NCBI GenBank assembly: GCA_016125285.1
Contig: WGMA01000027.1
Span: forward strand, 62,001-126,000
Length of the DNA: 64,000 nt
Origin: Phycisphaera sp.
Lineage (GTDB): Bacteria; Planctomycetota; Phycisphaerae; Phycisphaerales; Zrk34
Reading direction: 5' to 3'
Shown here in pieces: positions 51,192 through 59,285 of this stretch. The notes beneath the pieces were generated by a model. It was not told the DNA's origin, made no database searches, and worked only from the letters and a program-made list of their open reading frames with translations. How positions within the stretch are numbered: position 1 is the stretch's first letter; the number at the start of each line of letters is the position of its first letter. The translations under genes and the position numbers were made by a program.

Positions 51192-52397
51192 ATGACGCCT
51201 GAACCGCCGATCTATCTCGACCACAACGCCACCACGCCCGTCGATGCCCGCGTGCTCGACGCCATGCTGCCGTACTTTCGTGACGTCGCGGCCAACGCGT
51301 CGAGCACGCACGCACCGGGGCGCGCCGCGGCCGAGGCCGTCGACGCCGCGCGGCGACAGGTCGCTGAGCTGATCCACGCCGACCCGCGCGAGGTCGTGTT
51401 CACCAGCGGGGCGACCGAGGCCAACAACCTGGCGATCAAGGGCGTCGTGGGCTGGTACGGCAACCGCGACGACGCGCCCAACTACCGCGGGCGTCACGTC
51501 GTCACCGCCTCGACGGAGCACACCGCCGTGCTCGACGTGTGCGGTCGGCTCGTCGAGCAGGGCTGCGAAGTGACCTACGTCGATCCCGCGCCGACCGGCG
51601 TCATCGAGCCGGCGACCGTCGCCGACGCCGTGCGCGACGACACCGTGCTGGTGTCGGTGATGTGGGTCAACAACGAGACCGGCGTGATCAACGACATCGC
51701 CGCGATCGCCGCCGCCGTGCGCGACCGGCTCGGTCGACACGTGCTCGTGCACACCGACGCGACCCAGGCGGTGGGGCGCGTGCCCGTCGATGTCGCCGCG
51801 GCGCACGTCGATCTGCTCAGCTGCAGCGCCCACAAACTCTACGGCCCGAAGGGCGTCGGCGCGCTCTACGTCCGCCGACGCGACCCGCGCGTGAGACTGA
51901 CGCCGCTCATCGACGGCGGCGGGCACGAGCGCGGCGTGCGCAGCGGGACGCTCAACGTGCCGGGCGTCGTCGGGTTCGGCGCGGCGTGCGCCCTCTGCGC
52001 CCAGACCATGCGCCACGACATGGCGCGGATCGCCGACCTGCGCGACCGCCTCGAGGCGGCGCTGATCGCCCGGCTCGGTGACGACCGCGTGCGTGTGATC
52101 GCCGCCGAGGCCCCGCGCGTGCCCAACACCGCCAACGTCGCCTTCGCGGGGGTCGACGCCGACCGCCTGCTGCGGGCCACGCCGGGGATCGCCGCGAGCA
52201 CCGGCGCCGCGTGCAGCGCCGCGAACTGGCAGGGCAGCCACGTCCTGCGGCGGATGGGCCTCGACGACGCGGTCGCCCGCAGCGCCGTCCGCTTGAGCCT
52301 GGGTCGCGACACCACCCCCCATCAGATCACCCGGTCCGTGGAGCTCATGACCCGCACGCTCGCCACCGCCGACGTATCCACCCCCGCGTGTGGATGA
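51192..52397 (+). CDS. Cysteine desulfurase (NifS/IscS family)
   Basis: The 401-residue PLP enzyme releases sulfur from cysteine for Fe-S clusters or tRNA thiolation. Motifs: IYLDHNATTPVDARVLDAML, FTSGATEANNLAIKG, STEHTAVL, VSVMWVNNETGVI, HTDATQAVGRVPVDV, the PLP-lysine site SCSAHKLYGPKG, and the C-terminal catalytic Cys loop STGAACSAANWQGSHVL. The loop resembles group I IscS/NifS in position. The frame is open upstream, but family homology begins at the ATG 51192; the ribosome site is weak. Upstream lies the palindromic region at 50783-51142. No iscR or iscU is adjacent. Confidence 0.93.
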   Translation: MTPEPPIYLDHNATTPVDARVLDAMLPYFRDVAANASSTHAPGRAAAEAVDAARRQVAELIHADPREVVFTSGATEANNLAIKGVVGWYGNRDDAPNYRGRHVVTASTEHTAVLDVCGRLVEQGCEVTYVDPAPTGVIEPATVADAVRDDTVLVSVMWVNNETGVINDIAAIAAAVRDRLGRHVLVHTDATQAVGRVPVDVAAAHVDLLSCSAHKLYGPKGVGALYVRRRDPRVRLTPLIDGGGHERGVRSGTLNVPGVVGFGAACALCAQTMRHDMARIADLRDRLEAALIARLGDDRVRVIAAEAPRVPNTANVAFAGVDADRLLRATPGIAASTGAACSAANWQGSHVLRRMGLDDAVARSAVRLSLGRDTTPHQITRSVELMTRTLATADVSTPACG

Positions 52398-52403
52398 CCT
52401 AAT

Positions 52404-52434
52404 TTGACGCGAGGCGGAGGGTTGTGGGTACAAT
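52404..52434 (+). promoter_or_regulatory. Promoter of the Ala-rich lipoprotein
   Basis: TTGACG (52404-52409), a long 19-nt spacer and TACAAT (52429-52434), followed by a leader of about 30 nt with AGAAAGGGG before the ATG at 52472. This shows that genes with a leader keep a clear ribosome site. Confidence 0.65.
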
Positions 52435-52471
52435 GGTGGCTTCACCTTCAAGCACAGAAAGGGGTGCTGAT

Positions 52472-52720
52472 ATGAAGAACGTGATGTACGCGATGACCGT
52501 GGTGGCTGTGATGGCGCTGGGCATGCTCAGTGGCTGCGGCAAGGAAGACGCGAAGCCGGCGAGCACGGGCACGGGTTCGGGCGACACGAACAAGGCCGTG
52601 ATGGACGCCGCGAAGGCGGCCGGCGACGCGACCACGAAGGCCGCCGAGGACACCGCCAAGGCCGCCGAAGACAGCGCGAAGACGGCTGAAGACGCCGCGA
52701 AGGACGCGACCGCGAAGTAA
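52472..52720 (+). CDS. Small lipoprotein with heptad Ala/Lys/Glu/Asp helix
   Basis: The 82-residue product has a signal peptide with lipobox (MALGMLSGC, Cys at residue 22). A Ser/Gly/Thr spacer follows, then an all-helical tail of heptads (AAEDTAK AAEDSAK TAEDAAK). It resembles Lpp-like or LEA-like coiled-coil lipoproteins and may tether or space the envelope; the function is unproven. The start at 52472 has a strong AAAGGGG ribosome site; a longer reading to 52424 would include the promoter. It is a single-gene unit with its own promoter and terminator. Confidence 0.8.
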   Translation: MKNVMYAMTVVAVMALGMLSGCGKEDAKPASTGTGSGDTNKAVMDAAKAAGDATTKAAEDTAKAAEDSAKTAEDAAKDATAK

Positions 52721-52750
52721 GACAACGCGTCTTACGGACACGACTTCGAG

Positions 52751-52784
52751 CCGGGCGCGATCCGTCAGACGCGCCCGGTTTTTC
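52751..52784 (+). terminator. Terminator of the lipoprotein gene
   Basis: CCGGGCGCG, a 10-base loop, CGCGCCCGG and TTTTTC. Confidence 0.9.
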
Positions 52785-52997
52785 TTGCGCACGAAAAATG
52801 TGGGGCTACGAGATTAATAATTCCCGGTTAGCTTTCGGGGAATCTACCCCATGTTTTTCAGTAGAAAAACGCCGATGATGATCGTAGTAGACATTGAGTA
52901 CCGTGTCTGCGTCGTGCGTTCGAGAGAAGAGAGAGAGTCGTCCAACTGAGTACGCCTGGGTGTTGGACGGAGTCCGTGCGTTGTTTGAGGTACCCGT

Positions 52998-53549
52998 GTG
53001 ATGCATCGTCAGATCCCGAACATCCTGCTTGTTGAAGACAACCCCGGCGACGTGGAACTCATCAAGGCGTTCCTCGCCGAGACCGTCGCGATGCCCGTGT
53101 CGGTCAACTACGTCGAGTACATCCTTGAGCAGCGCAGCGCCGTGGGCGATCGCCCCGAGTGGCTCGGCGGCGACCACCACCCGGCGGACGAGCATTCGTG
53201 GATCCGGCTCAGCGCCGTGAGCAACGCCGACGACGCGATGCGATTCCTCAATCGTGAAGCGCCCTACGAGAGCGCGCCGCGGCCGGACCTCGTGCTGCTC
53301 GACCTGAACCTCCACGGCGTGTCGGGCCACGACGTGCTGGACGAGATCAAGTCGAACCCGCGCTTCGGCGATATCGACGTGATCGTGCTGACGTCGTCGG
53401 GTCACCCCACGGACGTCAACCGCGCCTACGCGCTCGGAGCCGGGTGTTACATCCGCAAGCCCGACTGCCTCGATGACTTTCCGATCGTCGCCGCCGCGAT
53501 CAAACGTTACTGGTTCGGCGTGGCGCGACAGCGGTTGCAGACCGCATAA
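52998..53549 (+). CDS. Stand-alone response regulator (Rcp1-like receiver domain)
   Basis: The 183-residue receiver-only protein has an acidic pocket (ILLVEDNPGDVELIKAFL), a phospho-acceptor Asp in LVLLDLNLHGVSGHDVLDEI, a Thr/Ser switch in VIVLTSSGHPTDV and the conserved Lys in GAGCYIRKP. An insert of about 35 residues after the first helix is longer than in CheY. No output domain is present, as in Rcp1/CheY-like relays to bacteriophytochromes or hybrid kinases; no kinase is adjacent. The start is GTG (52998, GAGG seven bases upstream) or ATG (53001). The gap 52785-52997 shows no further element. Confidence 0.9.
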   Translation: MMHRQIPNILLVEDNPGDVELIKAFLAETVAMPVSVNYVEYILEQRSAVGDRPEWLGGDHHPADEHSWIRLSAVSNADDAMRFLNREAPYESAPRPDLVLLDLNLHGVSGHDVLDEIKSNPRFGDIDVIVLTSSGHPTDVNRAYALGAGCYIRKPDCLDDFPIVAAAIKRYWFGVARQRLQTA

Positions 53550-53605
53550 GACCGACCCCCTGATGCACAGATTCCCTTCCAAACAAATCTGTGTAAACCC
53601 CTGAA

Positions 53606-53637
53606 GCCCGCGAGCGCCCCTACTCGCGGGTTTCTTT
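53606..53637 (+). terminator. Terminator of the response regulator gene
   Basis: CCCGCGAG, loop, CTCGCGGG followed by TTTCTTT. Confidence 0.85.
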
Positions 53638-53648
53638 ATGCGCACCAA

Positions 53649-53685
53649 AACGCGGCGTGCGTCGATGGGGTCGACGCACGCCGCG
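53649..53685 (-). terminator. Terminator of the LEPR-XLL giant
   Basis: A 15-bp perfect stem (CGCGGCGTGCGTCGA with its complement) and a five-base loop. On the minus strand it is followed by TTTTGG, 27 nt after the stop at 53712. Confidence 0.85.
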
Positions 53686-53711
53686 CTTGTCGGTCGACGC
53701 GGTTTGTCGTG

Positions 53712-56700
53712 TCAGATCAGTCGCACGACGAAGTCGTCGGGGAACGAGATGCCGGTCAGGTCGGCGGGGCTGCGGAAGGCGACAGCGCCGTCGGGCGTGG
53801 CGAAGCGCACGCCGCGGAAGTCGGAGGTCGCCAGCCCGAAGGGCACGCCGCTGTTGGTCGGCTCGATGAGGCCGAGGCTGACGACGCCGAGCGTGTTGGC
53901 CGCGACGTCGGAGCCGACGAACGCGGGGTCGGTGCTGCCGCGCACGCCGCGGATGATGACGTTGCCGATCGACGCCAGGGCGTCGAAGTCGCCGCTGTCT
54001 TCGGGCAGGCCCATGACGCTGTCGTTGACGCCGGCGAACAGCTGGCTGTCGATCATGCGGCCGATGACGGCGCCGCCGATGTGGCCCGCGGCCCTGACGG
54101 AACTGTTGTTCATCTCGCCGGCCACGCCGAACCGACCCAGTGCCGTGATCCGCGCGTTGAGTGGGTCGACGTCCTGCGTCAGCGTCACGTCGGCGTCGAT
54201 CATGTCGCCGCGGATGTTGAGCACGGCGATGCTGTTGGCGGTGGCCGAGCCGCCGAAGTCGCCGCGGACGTCGACGACGCGCAGGTCGCCGGTGGCGATC
54301 AGTTCCCACGCGTTAGCGATCGAGGTCGCCAGCAGCGCCGAGGCGCCGCCGGTGATGTCCCACACGCCGCCGAGGATTTCGCCTGCGACACGCAGGTTGA
54401 TGACGGCGAGGGTGGCGGCGCCGGTGTTGTTGAGGGTGATGTCGAGGTCGGCGTCTCCGGCGATGTCGCTGCGCCGGTCGCCGCGCGTCAGCCACTGCCG
54501 CAGCGTGTCGGCGGTGATCGAGCCGCCGGACCACTCGGTGACGATGATGCTGCCGGCGTCGCCGCCGACGGTCACGTCGAGGTCGGTGACGCTGCCGAGT
54601 TGCAGGACGCCGATGGCGCCGGCCTCGATCGTGCCGGCGCTCCAGTCGCCGGCGCGGACGGCGGTGACGGCGCCGGTGACGTCGAGGTTCACCATCGAGA
54701 GGTTGCCGAGCCGGGCGCTGCGGATCGAGTCGGCGGCGATGCCGCCGGTGGAGACGTTGCCGAGCAGCAGGCTGGTCAGGTCGCTGAGGAGTTCGATGCC
54801 GAGGTTGGTCACATCGCCGCCGCGCAGGACGCGGAGCGAGCCGCCGGTGATATCGAGATTGGTCGCGTCGCCGAGCAGGACGGTGCCGATATCGAAGCCG
54901 ACGTCGAGCGTCAGGTCGCTGACGTCGCCGAGCCGCAGGGCGGCGAGCCCGCCGCCGGTGACGTCGATCGTCAGGTTGGACGCCGCGCCGCCGAGGATCG
55001 AGCCGACCTCGCCGACGATGGTGAATGTGGCGTCGCTGATCATGCCGGCGAAGCGTGCGCCGCCGAGGGTGGCGCGGGGCTCGCCGTCGCCGCTGAGCAT
55101 GAGGCTGGCCTCGAAGTCGCCATCGACGCTGTTGCGTCGGTCGCCGGTGACCAGCAGCGTGCCGATCCACGGGGCGGTGATCAGGTCGAGGTCGGCGTCG
55201 GTGTCGACCCAGTCGATGACGCGGAGCGAGCGGAGGCCGCTGCCGGACATGAGCGAGAGGTTCGCCACGCGTCCGAGCAGGACGTCGACGGTGTCGGTGG
55301 CGGCACCGCCGATGGTCATGGTGTGGTTGTCGGCGATGTCGCCGAGCTGGATCGCGCGTGCGGATCCGGTGATCGTCACGTCGCCGAGGATATCGGTGGT
55401 GCGTCCGGAGAGGATGCTGATGTCGCCGTCGACGACGATGTCGATGACGGAGGTGCGCCCGTCGCCGCCGCGTGCGCTGACGAGCAGGGAGCTGCTGGCG
55501 GTGGTGCCGTCGAGGAGGATCTGGTAGGCGTCGCCGGAGCCGGTCGCGGGGATGAACACCTGGCCGGCGCCTGCGCCGCGGAGGCTGACGGTGACGGTGT
55601 CGCCGTTGTCGTCGACGTACTGGGCGACCTGTCCGTTGGCGATGTCGAAGACCATGGCCTCGTTGTCGACGATGTGGGCGGTGGCCTGTGCGTCGGTCAG
55701 CACCACGCCGCCGCTGGGGTTCGAGAGGTTGACGAAGAAGCTCTCGCCGGGGTCGGCGACGTCGTCGTCGTTGAGCGGGATGTGGATGTACTGGACGGTG
55801 TCGCCGGGGTCGAAGGTGAGCGTGCCGGTGATCGCGAAGTAGTCGTCGGTGGGCATCGCGGTGTCGGGCGCGGTGGAGAAGTCGACGGTGACCGGCTGGT
55901 CGAGCATCTGGCTGAGGTGCACCGCGAGCGTGAGGACGCCGTCGCCCTCACCGGCGGAGGCGTCGTCGATGGTGAACCCTGCGACGGAGACGTCGAATGC
56001 GACCTGGGCGTGGTTGCCCTGCAGATCGGTGGCGGTGACGGTGACGGTGATGGTGCCGGCGGTGTCGGCGGGGGAGGTGAGTCGGATCTGGCTGTTGGCG
56101 ATCGCGGCGGTGGCGACGGCGGGGTTGGACGACTGGACGGAGAACGACAGCTCGGGGACGAGGGCGATGTCGGTGAATCGGACGAAGTTGGCGGTGGTCA
56201 GCTGGCCGCCGTTGTAGTTGATCAGCGGCAGCGAGCTGAGGGCGGCGTTGATGGACGAGCCGTCGTAGAGCTGGACGGCGGCGATGGCGTCGACGACGTT
56301 CATGCCGTCGAACAGGACGTGGCCGAAGGTGGTGAACCCGCCGTTCTGGATGTCGAGGTTGTCGGAGTTGTTGGCGAGGTTGAAGAACCACTGGCTGGTG
56401 GCGGAGTCGGGGTTGCCGCCGACCTTGGCCATGGCGATGGTGCCGCGCGTGTTGGTGTCGTGGGTGATGAACCAGTCGAGCCCGGACTGCGAGGCGGAGG
56501 AGGGCGTGGGCGCGACGATGACGGTGTCGGAGGCGTCGTTGACGCCGATGATCTCGAAGAAGGGCGTTGGCGCGGCGGGGCTGCCGATGGGCAGGCCGTC
56601 GTTGCGGCCGGTCAGGCAGATATGATCGCCGAGCACGACGCCGCTGAGGTCGGTGCCGTTGGGCAGCTGAACGACGTTGGAGGCGATGGTGACCGACGCG

Positions 56701-57218
56701 TTGGCGCCGGAGACGAAGGCGAGGTTGGAGAACTCGTTGATGACAGCGGGGTTGGTGGTGACGGCGGTGATGCCGCTGCCGGTCCAGTTGAACCCGCCGC
56801 CCTGGATGATGAAGTTGTCGATGGAGCGGTGGATGAAGTTGTCGCCCTGGATCTCGTTGTTGAAAGCGCCGGTGTTGACGTAGGTGATGAAGTTGGCGAC
56901 GGTCGAGGGCGTGGCGGTGTTGGTCAGCTCGACGTAGAAGGTGCCGAGGACGGACTCGAACTTGGTGACCGAGCCGTTGATCGCCGGGTCGTTGAAGAGG
57001 CTGGCGAGGTTGGCGATGACCTGGTTGGTGACCGGGGCGGTGACCTGCTGGTCGTTGACGCTGCCGAGGACGGTGGCGGACATCAGCACGCGTGGCTCGA
57101 GGGCCTCGAAGAGCGGCTGCGTGTCGGGCCGGGCTGGCCGACGTCGGCGGTCGCGCCGCCGCGGGGGTGTACCGATCAACCGCCGCCACAACGATTGCAT
57201 GTTGCGTCTGCTCATCAT
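53712..57218 (-). CDS. LEPR-XLL exported giant with cyclophilin and Calx-beta domains
   Basis: The 1,168-residue product starts MMSRRNMQSLWRRLIG. A basic stretch is followed by LEPRVLMS at residues 40-47, the planctomycete LEPR-XLL signature. A cyclophilin-type peptidyl-prolyl isomerase domain follows (FESVLGTFYVELTNTATPST, FIHRSIDNFIIQGGGFNW, then TSQWFFNLANNSDNLDIQNG and FTTFGHVLFDGMNVVDAI), split by an insertion of about 100 residues. Next is a Calx-beta domain (FTIDDASAGEGDGVLTLAVH ... DDDVADPGESFFVNLSNPSG). The last 600 residues are a repetitive, probably beta-helical region (LRLGDVSDLTLDVGFDIGTV). AAGGAG sets the start. It is probably cell-surface located. Confidence 0.88.
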   Translation of the reverse strand: MMSRRNMQSLWRRLIGTPPRRRDRRRRPARPDTQPLFEALEPRVLMSATVLGSVNDQQVTAPVTNQVIANLASLFNDPAINGSVTKFESVLGTFYVELTNTATPSTVANFITYVNTGAFNNEIQGDNFIHRSIDNFIIQGGGFNWTGSGITAVTTNPAVINEFSNLAFVSGANASVTIASNVVQLPNGTDLSGVVLGDHICLTGRNDGLPIGSPAAPTPFFEIIGVNDASDTVIVAPTPSSASQSGLDWFITHDTNTRGTIAMAKVGGNPDSATSQWFFNLANNSDNLDIQNGGFTTFGHVLFDGMNVVDAIAAVQLYDGSSINAALSSLPLINYNGGQLTTANFVRFTDIALVPELSFSVQSSNPAVATAAIANSQIRLTSPADTAGTITVTVTATDLQGNHAQVAFDVSVAGFTIDDASAGEGDGVLTLAVHLSQMLDQPVTVDFSTAPDTAMPTDDYFAITGTLTFDPGDTVQYIHIPLNDDDVADPGESFFVNLSNPSGGVVLTDAQATAHIVDNEAMVFDIANGQVAQYVDDNGDTVTVSLRGAGAGQVFIPATGSGDAYQILLDGTTASSSLLVSARGGDGRTSVIDIVVDGDISILSGRTTDILGDVTITGSARAIQLGDIADNHTMTIGGAATDTVDVLLGRVANLSLMSGSGLRSLRVIDWVDTDADLDLITAPWIGTLLVTGDRRNSVDGDFEASLMLSGDGEPRATLGGARFAGMISDATFTIVGEVGSILGGAASNLTIDVTGGGLAALRLGDVSDLTLDVGFDIGTVLLGDATNLDITGGSLRVLRGGDVTNLGIELLSDLTSLLLGNVSTGGIAADSIRSARLGNLSMVNLDVTGAVTAVRAGDWSAGTIEAGAIGVLQLGSVTDLDVTVGGDAGSIIVTEWSGGSITADTLRQWLTRGDRRSDIAGDADLDITLNNTGAATLAVINLRVAGEILGGVWDITGGASALLATSIANAWELIATGDLRVVDVRGDFGGSATANSIAVLNIRGDMIDADVTLTQDVDPLNARITALGRFGVAGEMNNSSVRAAGHIGGAVIGRMIDSQLFAGVNDSVMGLPEDSGDFDALASIGNVIIRGVRGSTDPAFVGSDVAANTLGVVSLGLIEPTNSGVPFGLATSDFRGVRFATPDGAVAFRSPADLTGISFPDDFVVRLI

Positions 57219-57382
57219 CTTTGCTCCTTTTCCGCGCGGCCTGGCCGCGACCGTCCAACGCCTTGGCGCCCGTTCTCCGGCGGGCGTCACGTTTCTCGCA
57301 TCCGCCGCGGCGGCGTTTCACACGCGAGGCCGCGGCAACGATCTCCCCTGATTCAAACCCCGAAACGCCTGGAAGGTCGCAA

Positions 57383-57388
57383 ATTGTA
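57383..57388 (-). promoter_or_regulatory. -10 box of the LEPR-XLL gene
   Basis: TACAAT on the minus strand, giving a 5' leader of about 160 nt with several GC-rich stems. The leader matches no riboswitch I recognise. Confidence 0.45.
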
Positions 57389-57487
57389 TCTAAAACCCGG
57401 TGAAAGGGAAGCAAAAAGAAAAACGTGGCCCGCCCCTTTCGGAACGGACCACGCTTGAGGCACACGGCCATGAACACGCGTGGCGTG

Positions 57488-58807
57488 TCAGAATTTGAAT
57501 TCAACCTGCAGCCAGACCTTGCGGCGGTCGGCCGGGCCCAGGTCGCTCCAGTAGTCGGCGTACTTGGCCAGGATGGTGATGTTCTTGGTGATGGCCTTGG
57601 AGAACACGATGTCGAATTCCTGGCCGAGGTCGGGGCCGTCTTCCACGCCGTCGTAGATGTGGAACACGACCTTGCCCTTGATCTCCCACGGCAGGGTGGT
57701 GGCGGCGTAGAAGTACAGATCGCGGAGTCCCTGCGGAGGCGTGGTCAGGAACACATCGGCCCAGCCGTTGAACGCGTGGCCGGTGGCCAGGGGCGTGCGG
57801 AAGGAAGCGACGCCGTCGTCTGTGCCGAGGACCTCGTAGCCGATGCCGGCCGTGCCCCAGCCCTTGCGCGTCACCGAGCCGTCGATCAGGTAGTAGTTTG
57901 CTTCGTATTCGAGCGGGCTGTCACCGGCGTCCGTCTGGTGCGCGAACGAGCCGATGTAGGACGCGGACCACGTCTCGTCGAACGCGTAGGTGCCGGTGAG
58001 GCGGAAGCCGAAGGTGTTGCACGAGTTGACCGGGGAGTTGTCGAAGTCGAGCAGGTAGCCGAAGCCGACCACCTTCAGCCACGGCGCGACGGTGTAGGAG
58101 GCGTTGATGATGTGCGAGTCGGACTGGAAGTCGAGGTCGGCGTCTTCGCCGAAGATGCGGTTCACGTTGAAGATGTAGCCGTAGTAGATGTCGAGCTTCT
58201 CGATGGGCGTGACCTTGAAGGTGAACGCGTCGAAGGTCTGCTCGTTCTGCCGCCAGCCGACGTTGCCGATGAACCGGTCGTCGTCGAGCTTGATGCGCTG
58301 ACGTCCGCCGATGAAGGTGAACATCTTCTCGTACTCGTACTTGAGGTAGCCCTGGTTGAGTTCGGTGTCCGGGGGATCGGCGATGAGGGCCTCGGTGGTG
58401 TTGTGGTTCACGCCGTCGTGGTAGTCGTCGGGGTTGGCGGCGCGGATGTCCTCGAACTCGCCGTAGACGCTGAAGCCGTAGAGGGGCTTGGTGCCGTAGC
58501 CGAGGCGGAGTCGTTCGGTGAAGGCGTAGCCCTGCCCGCGGCGACCGGGCGTCGACGGCGGCGACGGCGACTCGTCGTTGACGTGCTCGAAGCGGAGGCG
58601 CAGGTCGATCTTGAACTGACCGCCGACGATGGCGTCGGTGAAGTCATCGAGGACCGACTTCTCCTTCATCGGCGCCTCGGCCGGCGGCGGCTCGGCGACC
58701 GGCTTCGCTTCTCCCTCGGCGCGGAGGCCGGCCGGAGCGAGGACCAGCGCCAGCACGGCTGCGGTGAGGAGGGCCATGGGGCTGCGGTGTAGTGGGGTGG
58801 TGTTCAT
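57488..58807 (-). CDS. Outer-membrane beta-barrel protein (alginate-export-like)
   Basis: The 439-residue product has a signal peptide (LTAAVLALVLAPAGLRAEG). After a Pro/Glu-rich linker, alternating amphipathic strands with aromatic girdles fill the chain (FKIDLRLRFEHVND, YGFSVYGEFEDIRA, LDIYYGYIFNVNRIFGEDAD, WSASYIGSFAHQTDAG). It ends in VWLQVEFKF, the terminal Phe expected by the BAM machinery. Conserved RFIGNVGWRQNEQTFDAF resembles the alginate-export/AlgE-like barrels. The start at 58807 is preferred because the upstream GTG overlaps the AGGAG ribosome site. The transported solute is unknown. Confidence 0.88.
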   Translation of the reverse strand: MNTTPLHRSPMALLTAAVLALVLAPAGLRAEGEAKPVAEPPPAEAPMKEKSVLDDFTDAIVGGQFKIDLRLRFEHVNDESPSPPSTPGRRGQGYAFTERLRLGYGTKPLYGFSVYGEFEDIRAANPDDYHDGVNHNTTEALIADPPDTELNQGYLKYEYEKMFTFIGGRQRIKLDDDRFIGNVGWRQNEQTFDAFTFKVTPIEKLDIYYGYIFNVNRIFGEDADLDFQSDSHIINASYTVAPWLKVVGFGYLLDFDNSPVNSCNTFGFRLTGTYAFDETWSASYIGSFAHQTDAGDSPLEYEANYYLIDGSVTRKGWGTAGIGYEVLGTDDGVASFRTPLATGHAFNGWADVFLTTPPQGLRDLYFYAATTLPWEIKGKVVFHIYDGVEDGPDLGQEFDIVFSKAITKNITILAKYADYWSDLGPADRRKVWLQVEFKF

Positions 58808-59285
58808 TCTGACTGTCACTCCTGTCTTGTGCGTGTGTGCGGCAAGTTTAAGGCGCAGCGACCGCGCTGCGGCTATTCAAGCTGGCCGCGCTCACACAGC
58901 ATGGCGGGCTCTATCGCCCACGGGTTGTGTTGAGGGTTCAGGGGATGTCGCGCAACAACGCCTGTTGCGGGGACCACGTCGTCCCTCGAGCTCGCCACGT
59001 CGTAAGCTCGACGCCGATCGAATTTGCAAAGTGCGTGCCAACGCATGCAAACACGCCAGACCGATCACGCAACGCCCCCGAAACGCGACCCGCCCACGCG
59101 CGACTGCGCACTAATCACGCATTAACATGCTTCGCTGCCTTTGAAATGTGCCGGCGCACCTCGGCGTACGCACGTTCAGGGTTTCACCGATAGCGCGATA
59201 GGTGGCTACCCGCATTCCGGCCGATTTGGGCTTGATCTACGTTGGGCGGAGTTGTTGTTTGTCACAGCCCGAGGAGTGCCCAGTC
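58808..59285. other. Intergenic region between the barrel gene and the cbb3 operon
   Basis: The region is 478 nt without a convincing gene. It holds two small perfect palindromes, CGCAGCG-4-CGCTGCG (58853-58870) and CGCAACA-5-TGTTGCG (near 58950-58969). The ribosome site GAGGAG lies before ccoNO. A TTGAT half-site near 59230 is too weak to call an FNR box. No clear promoter was found for the oxidase operon. Confidence 0.5.

Noticed and set aside
52806-53648. 280-residue minus-strand frame over the response regulator
   Set aside because: It is the antisense of a clear receiver domain and of its terminator.
53709-57458. Very long plus-strand open frame opposite the LEPR-XLL gene
   Set aside because: It is the antisense shadow of a real gene with recognisable domains. 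The translation is low-complexity Val/Gly/Asp and shows no domain, as expected from GC-rich codon bias.
59225-59245. FNR/Anr box upstream of ccoNO
   Set aside because: Only a TTGAT half-site is present; the second half does not match.
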